From assembly GCA_032718475.1 (NCBI GenBank), contig JAUCBJ010006399.1, positions 1-29,904 on the forward strand: DNA of 29,904 nt. Reading direction: 5' to 3'. The position numbers and the translations under genes are program-made. The stretch is from Nemertoderma westbladi. Its lineage: Eukaryota; Xenacoelomorpha; Nemertodermatida; Nemertodermatidae. This document shows positions 1 through 12,000 of the stretch, in pieces (the stretch's first letter is position 1; every line of letters starts with the position of its first letter). The notes below the pieces were generated by a model. That model saw only the letters and a program-made list of their open reading frames with translations. It did not search any database and was not told where the DNA came from.

Positions 1-179
1 AGAAAAAAATATCTCCATAGGGAAGTCGACGTAAATCCCAAATCACTGTTACCTGCTATTTTACTAATCTGCATAATCTTATGCAATGTGTACGTACATA
101 TACAGTAACACGAAGTGGGGCCTTCGCGCAGCACGTGAAATGAGTTAATGCTAAGTATCAACTCGAAAGGATTATAAAA

Positions 180-1115
180 ACATAGGAGAAGATTTTCCCG
201 GAAAACGTTAACCCTCTAGCGGGAGACTGGGTAACTGAAGAAGGAAGGATTAGTTTCCCTACAAAGCCACAGCCTATGGTCTATTACATATCTACCAAGT
301 TTCCGATTGACGGATCATAAATAACGAAATGTTGGAAGGTTTTCACTTTCATACATTTAGCCCTCTAGCGGCATATTAAAGAACTACGGATCGATCACCT
401 TCCTCACAAAGACGAGGCATGTGGTCTAGTACATACCGGTACTGTATATTCCAAAATTCAGCTTAAATAGATTAAGATCAAGGAATTCGCGAAGGTTATC
501 ACTTTCCTACATTTCGCCCTCTAGCGGCAGACTCGAAAACTCCGGACCGATTACTGTCCACACAAAGACTTAGGATGTCTTCTAGTACATATATGACAAG
601 TTTCAGCGTAATCAGATCATAAACAACTAAATGGAAGAATAATTTCACATTCGGGACATTTCGCCCTCTAGCGGCAGACTGGAGAACTGCAGACAGATTA
701 GCCTCCTTTGAAATTTACAGCTAATGGTCTAGTACATACTTCCCAAGTTTCAGCTTAAACGGATTAAAAGCAAAGAAATGGGTGGCCATTTAATGTTTAG
801 ACATGTGGCCCTCTACCGGCAGACTGGAAAACTTCGGACCGATTACAATCCACACAAAGACTCAGGATGTCATCTAGTACATATATGACAAGTTTCAGCG
901 TAATCAGATCATAAACAACTAAATGGAAGAATAATTTCACATTCGGGACATTTCGCCCTCTAGCGGCAGACTGGAGAACTGCAGACAGATTAGCCTCCTT
1001 TGAAATTTACAGCTAATGGTCTAGTACATACTTCCCAAGTTTCAGCTTAAACGGATTAAAAGCAAAGAAATGGGAGGGCATTTAATGTTTAGACATGTGG
1101 CCCTCTAGCGGGAGA
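180..1115. repeat. ~146 bp tandem satellite with CTCF-like ccctctagcgg boxes
   Basis: The box ccctctagcgg (one copy ccctctaccgg) recurs at 212, 361, 517, 664, 809, 956 and 1101, with spacings of 149, 156, 147, 145, 147 and 145 bp. Units share catttcgccctctagcggca, a tctagtacata block and a caagtttcag block. The last copies form an alternating dimer: the 664 unit is nearly identical to the 956 unit, and the 517 unit resembles the 809 unit. Confidence 0.9.
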
Positions 1116-1236
1116 CCATTGCACTGATGGTGTCTGAAAGTCTCTCAAAAATCTCAACTTTTGCTCATATTGATACCTACAAATTTTCAACTTGGCAGCT
1201 TTAAATCCGACAAAGTTATTAGCATGTCAAAATCGT

Positions 1237-1370
<134 letters not shown>

Positions 1371-2080
1371 TTTGCATAAATTGACCCACCCCCTAACAGT
1401 GTCAATTCGCTAAGGCTCCGCCAACTTCGTGGCTCGCCCCACATGCTTCCAACATGTACAATTTCCCAAAAAATTTAGTTTTTTTACTGTTAATGACGGC
1501 TATGAAACACCGTTGGCTGATGTAAAATGACCTTATTACGTACGACCTATATGGGTCGATACTGTTCAGGCATGTGATGCAATCGATATTCTTTCAATAA
1601 ATATACTTAATAATTAAAAGTTTCTTAATTAATCCCAAATTCATTAATTCTTCAAACCCAAATTCCTAAGTTACAAGTCGCAAATTTCTTATACAAGAAT
1701 GTTAAGTAAGGTAAGGAAGGATACAATGTTGGAAATAATACCATGCATTAAACCAATTAATGCGATATCATGTAAACCAATCAATTATTAATCTTAATGA
1801 ATTAAAATCATTACTTATAAATAGTGGCAACTCATTTACCACAACCCAGTTCTACCCTGCAATCATGTCGTTTAATTAAACCGAGCCGGCGACTGACTGC
1901 CATCGCCGGGAGGATCAACCAATTAATAACTTTACTTCGCCAGCTACTCAAGGGGAGTGGTTCTATAACATCAGCGAACTTGTAATAATACATTTAACTC
2001 TTCCGCTTATTGGCTTTGGTTCAGGATGTGCCATCATTGACCCATGATGTTTTTATGTAGTTGAGCTATTAGAGACCCAC
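1371..2080. other. DYNC2H1 intron, no feature seen
   Basis: AT-rich intron sequence downstream (gene sense) of the 2081-3050 exon. No exon matching the expected C-terminal end of dynein-2 was found between 1 and 2080, so this intron is over 2 kb long. Confidence 0.7.
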
Positions 2081-3050
2081 CTGGTTGAGTTTCTGCCAGA
2101 GTTTTAGGATCGGGGATAGTTCCGTAGCCCACCGTTCCCTGTCGAAACGTGCCGCCGCTTCGGAACTCCTCATGAGCACCTTGAGTTGCGACATGATTAT
2201 ATTAGAGACGGAACGCTGAGCAGAACGTTCGATATTGGCGGGGAGACCAAAGAAGCTGGGTTTATCGTCGTCGGGAAGGCGTCGATGACTCCGAGGTAGT
2301 CGCTGATGACGCAAGTAGACGGGAGTTGGACGACTCCCGCGAGTTTACGCTTACGGGAGCCCCCGGAACCCGATAAAACTCCGTGGTTGAAGAACTGCAG
2401 CAGGTAGGAACGTAAAACGCGCAGATCGAACGCGTTGTCAACGCGACCACCGTAGATCGCGTTCTCGAACAGCCCGTGGACAAAGTCCCAGGGAACCTCG
2501 TTGCCGGAGGCGTTACTGCAGACCCGGTCGACGATATCGGATCCGAGTTTACAATCGGAGAAGGAAAACTCGTAGAACTTGGTCCATCCCTGAGGGATGT
2601 AACTCCGTCGTTCCTGTAGGACCGCGTGTATCCAGGCGACGGCGAACAGCGCCTGCGATCGCACCGGGTTCCCGCCCCTCGAGATGTAATCCGGGCTGTA
2701 GTTCCCGTAGGTTCGCTGGAGATTCCGTTTGATCCCCGGCGGTGCCTCGTACGTCGCTTTGAGACTCGACTGCGCCAGGATTGGCGGGAAGTTCGGGTGG
2801 CTTTCCGCGGTCAGCCACAGTCGGAACCCCTCGTGGGGGGTCAACGCGTTCAGCTCCTTCTCTAGAAGAGGTAACCATGACGTCACTAGATGGAGGTTCT
2901 TCAGGATGAGCCACTCGCCAGTCTTGGCGCACTCATGGAGCAGGGTGAGGGCGACCTCCGATTGGCCCTGTCCCATCGCCACCTGGTGGAACCGGTTGGT
3001 ACCCACTATCGTGGTAGCGAGTTCCTGTAACTCCTCGCTAGGATCCGCAC
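2081..3050 (-). CDS. DYNC2H1: DYNC2H1 exon: AAA6 and C-terminal region, with a one-base frame break
   Basis: The acceptor is acgacaacag and the donor is CTCAACCAG followed by gtgggt. It encodes [97 protein letters not shown] and [12 protein letters not shown]. At 2271-2280 the conserved reading shifts frame: [18 protein letters not shown] through [13 protein letters not shown] continues in the next frame. One base is missing (exon 970 nt, expected 971). The rest of the exon is highly conserved with no other break, so a sequencing indel in the TTCCC run is likelier than a dead gene. The next exon (toward the stop codon) is outside the window. Confidence 0.93.
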
Positions 3051-6000
3051 CTGTTGTCGTGTAAATAAAAATAAAAAATTTAAAATCAGGGATTAATTAA
3101 CATTCAAAACATGATCCCTCACACTAATTTACACGGGGATGTTGTATCATTACGATTGGTTCTTTACACAAACCTACCTGGTGATATGACCATTAGGATT
3201 GGTTCTTTATACAAACCTACCTGGTGATATGACCATTAGGATTGGTCGTTACAAAAACCTACCTGGTGATATGACCATTAGGATTGGTCGTTACAAAAAC
3301 CTACCTGGTGATATGACCATTAGGATTGGATCGTTACACAAACCTACCTGGTGATATGACCATTAGGATTGGTTCTTTACATAAACCTACCTGGTGATAT
3401 GACCATTAGGATTGGATCGTTACACAAACCTACCTGGTGATATGACCATTAGGATTGGTTCTTTACACATTGTTTCATTCTTGTATAAGTTCCCCAGACT
3501 GAGGGGTGCGGGGGACACCTGTTTCATATTTAACGTGCGACAAACGAATGCGGCCATGGCAGACTGCAGACGGTCTGGACGTAAACTCTGTACTATTAGT
3601 AGTTGTTGCATCGGCGTCACCTTTTTTAGGACCTCCTTAGGTATGTCCAGTTCACATTGGTTGCTTCGGGAAAAGGTTAGCCACATATCCTAGAGAAACA
3701 TAGACAGATAGTGATAAAAATTTTACTTTATATTATTCTATGAGTTAATACTTCTAATTAATGTCATGGGGAATATTGATAAGAAGGATTAAGGCAAGTA
3801 GATAACGGCACATACCTGGTTGTCGAGATCTAATGATTTAAACAAAATAGGGAAGAATGATCGGAGAGCGGTTAACTGGACATATCGTTCGTTGTCGATC
3901 CAGGCGGGATAGAGATCCCTCATCTTTGTCTGGGATTGGGATTCGCGTAGGTCCGGAACCACTAACCCAAGAAATGCTTCCCATTCCTGCGCCTGGAAAT
4001 ATCAACGAAACATTTAACATAACGGAGGATTAATTGAGGTGAGACAGTGTCTCTCGTGTATTCGTATAAATAGTAGACTATTCTCAGAAAGACCCAGTAC
4101 CAGTACTTTCACATCTTAAGTCTGACACTTTACCGGGTGAACTTTTGAGGGTCCTTCTTTCCTACAACAACTACCTACAGTAGTAGGTACCTACAGTGTA
4201 GTAGGTACCTACAGTGTAGTAGGTACCTACAGTGTAGTAGGTACCTACAGTGTAGTAGGTACCTACAGTGTAGTAGGTACCTACAGTGTAGTAGGTACCT
4301 ACAGTGTAGTAGGTACCTACAGTGTAGTAGGTACCTACAGTGTAGTAGGTACCTACAGTGTAGTAGGTACCTACAGTGTAGTAGGTACCTACAGTGTAGT
4401 AGGTACCTACAGTGTAGTAGGTACCTACAGTGTAGTAGGTACCTACAGTGTAGTAGGTACCTACAGTGTAGTAGGTACCTACAGTGTAGTAGGTACCTAC
4501 AGTGTAGTAGGTACCTACAGTGTAGTAGGTACCTACAGTGTAGTAGGTACCTACAGTGTAGTAGGTACCTACAGTGTAGTAGGTACCTACAGTGTAGTAG
4601 GTACCTACAGTGTAGTAGGTACCTACAGTGTAGTAGGTACCTACAGTGTAGTAGGTACCTACAGTGTAGTAGGTACCTACAGTGTAGTAGGTACTACCTA
4701 ACAGTAGTAGGTACCTAACAGTAGTAGGTACCTAACAGTAGTAGGTACCTAACAGTAGTAGGTACCTACAGTAGTAGGTACCTACAGTAGTAGGTACCTA
4801 ACAGTAGTAGGTACCTAACAGTAGTAGGTACCTACAGTAGTAGGTACCTAACAGTAGTAGGTACCTACAGTAGTAGGTACCTACAGTAGTAGGTACCTAA
4901 CAGTAGTAGGTACCTAACAGTAGTAGGTACACAGCCTACAGCCTCTATAAAGAGCCTCTATAAGAGGTTTATATATCGCCACTAAAATAATGCCACACCA
5001 AGATTTGTCACTAAAAAATTATTTTGCACCAAATATATTTTTTTGTACCACCAATTATTGACATCCCCAATTTTGAATCTCTTTCTCATCAAAGACAATT
5101 ATTCATCCCCAAAAACCATTATTCACACCACCCCCCCCCCCCCCCCCCCCCCAAAACAATTATTTATCCACCCAAAACAATAATTCATCCCCCAAAAACA
5201 ATTATACATTCCAAAAAACAATTATTCATCCCCCAAAAACAATTATACATTCCAAAAAACAATTATCCATCCCCCAAATACAATTATTCACCCCCCAAAA
5301 ATAATTATTCAACCCCCCAAAAACAATTATTCATCCCCCAAAAATAATTATTCAACCACCCAAAAACAATTATTCATCCCCCAAAAACAATTATTCATCC
5401 CCCAAAAACATTTTTTCACCCCCCAAAAACAATTATTCATCCCCCAAAAACAATTATACATTCCAAAAAACAATTATTCATCCCCCAAAAACAATTATTC
5501 ACCCCCCAAAAATAATTATTCATCCCCCCAAAAACAATTATTCATCCCCCAAAAATAATTATTCAACCACCCAAAAACAATTATTCATCCCCCAAAAACA
5601 ATTATTCATCCCCCAAAAACATTTTTTCACCCCCCAAAAACAATTATTCATCCCCAAAAAATAATTATTCAACCACCCAAAAACAATTATTCATCCCCCA
5701 AAAACAATTATACATCCCCCAAAAACAATTATCCATCCCCCAAAAACAATTATTCATCCCCAAAAAATAATTATTCAACCACCCAAAAACAATTATTCAT
5801 CCCCCAAAAACAATTATACATCCCCAAAAACAATTATTCAATCTCCCTAAAATAATTACTAGTCAACCGAAAACAATTCTTCCAGCACCAAATATTTTAT
5901 GGAAAATTTATTTATACAAATTAATTCATTATTTATTTCTATAAATCAAATAAAATGTTTAATCATATTATACCGACGATCCTCGTACCAATAGTCTGCA

Positions 6001-9000
6001 ACTGAGATTCTGCAACTGAGATTCTGTTTATTTTGGTAGAATATTAGATTATTTTGGGGGAATATGGTTTAATTTTGGGGTTTTGTCATTTATTTTGGTA
6101 CGAATAATTGGTTTTGGGGAGCATTTATTTATTTTGGCGTTGAAAAATTAATTTTGGTGTTTGAATAATTTATTTGTGGTAACATTATTTAAATTGGTGT
6201 TATAATTTGTTGGTGATCAATTTTGGTGTGACTTTAATTTATTGGTATCCTTTATTATGTGTAGCTGAAAAGGACAACTCCAGTTAATTTTGTTTGTTGT
6301 TTGTTTTTTTATCTAATGTATGTACATACGGTATTTTATTTTATTTGTAATGCTCGCAGTCGTAGCTAATGTTAAATTAAATTTACATTATATTACAGGT
6401 CAGTGTGTGACTGGTAGTAAGGACTTGACCGGTAGTCATAAATAGAGATCACATAAAACAGTGGGTCTATAGATTACCTGGAACATATCCGGAAACATCC
6501 CGTGTACCATATGCATAGCGAACATTAACTGGTCTGCTTTAAACAACGATCGACATACGTACTGGTATGTTAGACTTAGAAGCACAGATATTAGACTCTT
6601 TATTCGGAACTCGGTGCCGGATCCGTCGTTGTTCAAAGTCAGAGCCCGGATGAACAGTCGCATAAAACATGACAGACTGTATCTGGAAAATAAGAAAGAC
6701 ATAACATCTATTAATAAAAGGATATCAATATTATTATCAATATTACAATATTATTGTGTTTAATTAAACATTCGGAACCCCAAATAAATTGATATGTATG
6801 TAGTTGTAACAAAATTAAGTAGATCATTATACAAAAAGGCTACTATTTCAACATTAAATATAAATAGGTGGTAATTTATAGTTTATTACAAAAAACATTG
6901 CAAAACGTATAGGGCGAGAAACGTAGTCGGTGAGGTTTGGCATACCAAAGGTTCATATAGGGCAACTGGTGCATGTCCGTCCGTGTGTCTGTCTGTCCGT
7001 CCGTCTGTCTGTCTGTCCCTCCGCCTGTCTGGTAAATGTTTGAACGCAAATTTTTAGTAGTTCTATGTTAAATAAGTAAAGAATGGTATTATATTGAGAG
7101 GTTTCACTGTACAACCTTGATAGTGTATAAACTTACCTGTACATGTTATTGATTTTGCACAAATCGGATATCACGAAGAACAGCATTGAACCTTTCTCCG
7201 CGAGGGGTAAGTATGCATCCCGCTCCTCATCTAAGTTCGTTTGAAGAGTAACGCTCTCGGTAAGTGATTCGTTAATGGTAATGCTGCTCTGCTTGGTTTT
7301 ATTGAGACTATCGAGTAGTTCTTTATTCTCCAACACATTGCCCTCAGCCGTTGCCAACGTCTGCAGCAATGACTCCTCCAGATCAACCAGCTGTACTTTA
7401 AGATTCTCCTCTTGTTGCAGCAACTGGGTTTTACGAACCTCTAATTCTGGTTTCTCGTGTTGGAGAGTTGCGGCTAGTAACTGACCAGTTAGACCCGCTC
7501 TGGAAAAATATTAATATAAATATAATAATATTAGAAATTATGTTGAGGTTTAAAGTAACTATAATTTTAGTGAAAACGCGAAACTTTGGGGAGATACTTT
7601 TTTATATGTGAGGCAACCAATAACCTACAATGCTGGTAACCTACCAGCTACACGGTGCGGTGGAGTGGTCACTCACTTTGCTACAAGCCGGGAGGTACCG
7701 GGTTCGATCCCGTACCGAGTAAGTTATATAATCTCGTAACTGGTACGCCAACCCAGCGATATGGGAACATGGACTCTGCTGGGGAGAGGGATTAAAGAAA
7801 ATGGATGGATGGGGTTGATGTGGGTGGGTTCACCCTTGGGAGATAGTGTGGCGCACTCTGCCTTACAAATAAAAACCAAGAAGAGATAGGAGGATCCGGG
7901 CTGCCTGCGGTGTTTCACGTACATCGGTAGGTAGCTTTACTTTAACCTACAACTCTGCCTGCATTAACCGGTACTGCCATGTGCCATGGCATACCAACAA
8001 CATATTAATTACTCTATGCAAATACGCTTACTTAAGAAATACTCATTATTTATTACCATACCAAATGCTATCATATTACTATGGGTCTGGTTAAATATTA
8101 ATTGATAGTAGACTGTCTTTATGATGAATGACGTCATACCTGGTTGTTGTGAAGTTCACTTCCGATATAATACTAGCGGCGTCCGGCGGTATTTTGGGCT
8201 GCGGGTTCCGGGTAGACAAATGTAATCGGAATTCCGAGTTGTAGTCGATCGATTTCTCGCCCAATTGTATCACGTAACGGGGACCCTGGATGAAAAAAAA
8301 CAATTTATATCACTCCCTTATTGTAAATTACCCACATAATGTGTTATACTGGAAACTATAACTCTCGCAAGCTAATACAATTATTTTCACAACTGCATGG
8401 CTATTGTCAATGTGTTCCTTGTAAAATCATTATCATTATTGGTATTGGTATTTAATTCGCAGGGCCTATTATAAGGAACATGTGTCAGCTATTGGATACG
8501 GGTTGGGTTGTATGTAAGTAACAATTTGTGAAAGTTAATTATTCTTACAATAATATGAACCAATCCTCTATATTTATTTGTTAACGTATCATAAATAAAT
8601 ACACTAAATTACTGGTATTTACCCATTGCCCCTATATTTTCTACAAGGCAGCCCAGGATATATTATATTGATATTATTATTTAAATAATATTATTATTGC
8701 GTTTTATTAGTTAAACATACCGGTATTACATAGACTACTCACAAACACAATGAGTTTTATCTCGTACGAAAAAGACTGCCAATTCCCAATACAGAATCTA
8801 CCCTATGGAATATTTTCAACTTCGGAGAACTCGAAACACAGAATAGGCGTTGCTATTGGCGACCAAATTCTAGACTTGACGGCTATAAGACACCTGTTTA
8901 CTGGCCCCTTATTGGAGTCATCCACCGTGCTCAACCAATCAACACTCAATGAGTTAATGGGCGCCGGTAAGGAGGTGTGGAGGGAAGTTAGGCAGACGCT

Positions 9001-12000
9001 TCAACGGGAGCTTTCATTGGATGGTGGGAGTTTACGAGGAGACGAGGAACTGCAGAGGAAGGCGTTAGTGAGCCAATCTGCGGCGACTATGCACTTACCG
9101 GCACGCATAGGCGACTATACCGACTTCTACTGCTCCAAGGATCACGCCACCAACGTGGGCACAATGTTCAGGGGCGCGGATAACGCCCTGATGCCCAACT
9201 GGTTGCATCTCCCGGTCGGGTACCACGGCCGGGCGAGCTCGGTAGTTGTGTCCGGCACACCGGTACGGCGCCCGAACGGGCAGACTCGACCTAACGTACC
9301 GATAGCCGGCTCCGCTAGGGCCCCTCCGGTTCACGGACCCTCCAGACGACTCGACGTAGAACTGGAAATGGCAATGTTCGTAGGCCCTGGCAACCAGCTA
9401 GGAACTCCTGTTACCATAGAAACAGCCCAGGATCATATATTTGGTTTGGTAATTATGAACGATTGGTCAGCGCGGGATATTCAAAAATGGGAATACGTTC
9501 CACTGGGTCCGTTTCTCGGGAAGAGTTTCGCTACCACGATATCTCCATGGGTGGTTACTATGGATGCGTTGGCGCCGTTTGCAGTGGCCAATCCGGTGCA
9601 AGAACCGACCGCGCTTGCATACTTACGTCACGACGACCACTACACATTCGATGTTGAATTAGGGGTCTCGATAAGCGGCCAGGGTCACCCCCACCACCCA
9701 GTCTCCAGGTCCAACCTGCGTCACATCTACTGGACGCTGAAGCAACAGCTGACACATCACACCAGCAACGGATGCAACCTGCGGCCCGGGGACCTCGTAG
9801 GGACTGGAACGATCAGCGGTTCCGAGCCAGACAGCTACGGGAGTCTATTGGAACTCAGTTGGAACGGGGCTAACGCGGTGGATATAGGCGGCGGAGAAAC
9901 GCGCACATTCCTACAGGACGGTGATGACGTCATGATGACGGCGTATTGCCAGGGGGATGGGTTTAGGGTGGGGTTCGGTGAGTGCCGTGGACGGATACTA
10001 CCGGCACACGTGTTATAGTGGATACTAGAAAACCGGTGATTGGGTGACTTGGTACTTATTATCCTGTTCGGAGATAGGGGGGGGGGGGGGGGGGGGAGAC
10101 TTTCGACGCAATCAAAAATCATCCCTCTCCAAGGGAAAATTGACCCTATTCATTGGTGATTTTACATAAAGAGACGAAATATTAATTCGCCGAGTCGAGG
10201 TTTGCTTGAAGTCCCCCCACCTCCCTGTCTCCCTGTCTTATCAGAGACCAAAAAAATACTTAATTCCAAAATACTGTCATGATGAAATAACTTCGATACG
10301 ATATGACTAACTTGCTAAGTGTGTTGTTGGAAATTAGTTGGAACGATATGACTAACTTGCTAAGTGTGTTGTTGGAAATTAGTTGGAAACTAATTATTCG
10401 AATCAAACTTTTTTTCGATTTTAAAAAGACTGAAATCATTTCCAGATACTTAACAATTAAATACAGCCGACCCGGAGTGAAGTATAGAGGCACTGCTAAA
10501 TCATTTTAATCTTGTACCTCAACAACTCTGTATAGGTAAGAGAAGAATGCATTGATGCATACAATGTATAATATTTTAAGGGGCGCTACTTTTTTTGGGT
10601 TACAGTACATTGATTACCTGTGCCATTAGATCCGCTCTCAGTATGGGGTACAGTTACAGTACATTGATTACCTGTGCCATTAGATCCGCTCTCAATATTG
10701 GGTACAGTTACAGTACATTGATTACCTGTGCCATTAGATCCGCTCTCAGTATTGGGTACAGTTACAGTACATTGATTACCTGTGCCATTAGATCCTCTCT
10801 CAGTATTGGGTACAGTTACAGTACATTGATTACCTGTGCCATTAGATCCGCTCTCAGTATTGGGTACAGTTACAGTACATTGATTACCTGTGCCATTAGA
10901 TCCGCTCACACTATTGAGTACAGTTACAGTACATTGATTACCTGTGCCATTAGATCCGCTCTCAGTATGGGGTACAGTTACAGTACATTGATCACCTGTG
11001 CCATTAGATCCGCTCTCAGTATTGGGTACAGTTACAGTACATTGATTACCTGTGCCATTAGATCCGCTCTCAGTATGGGGTACAGTTACAGTACATTGAT
11101 TACCTGTGCCATTAGATCCGCTCTCAGTATTGGTTACAGTTACAGTACATTGATTACCTGTGCCATTAGATCCGCTCACACTATTGGGTACAGTTACAGT
11201 ACATTGATTACCTGTGCCAATAGATCCGCTCTCAGTATGGAGTACAGTTACAGTATATTGATTACCTGTGCCATTAGATCCGCTCTCAGTATTGGTTACA
11301 GTTACAGTACATTGATTACCTGTGCCATTAGATCCGCTCTCAGTATTGGGTACAGTTACAGTACATTGATTACCTGTGCCATTAGATCCGCTCTCAGTAT
11401 TGGGTACAGTTACAGTACATTGATTACCTGTGCCATTAGATCCGCTCTCAGTATTGGTTACAGTTACATTACATTGATTACCTGTGCCATTAGATCCGCT
11501 CTCAGTATTGGGTACAGTTACAGTACATTGATTACCTGTGCCATTAGATCCGCTCTCAGTATTGGTTACAGTTACAGTACATTGATTACCTGTGCCATTA
11601 GATCCGCTCTCAGTATTGGTTACAGTACATTGATTACCTGTGCCATTAGATCCGCTCTCAGTATTGGTTACAGTTACAGTACATTGATTACCTGTGCCAT
11701 TAGATCCGCTCTCAGTATGGGGTACAGTTACAGTACATTGATCACCTGTGCCATTAGATCCGCTCTCAGTATTGGGTACAGTTACAGTACATTGATTACC
11801 TGTGCCATTAGATCCGCTCTCAGTATGGGGTACAGTTACAGTACATTGATTACCTGTGCCATTAGATCCGCTCTCAGTATTGGTTACAGTTACAGTACAT
11901 TGATTACCTGTGCCATTAGATCCGCTCACACTATTGGGTACAGTTACAGTACATTGATTACCTGTGCCAATAGATCCGCTCTCAGTATGGGGTACAGTTA

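Noticed and set aside
2549-2932. Alternative-frame proteins over the AAA6 exon on both strands
   Set aside because: They are shadows of the conserved dynein frame and lack any recognisable domain.
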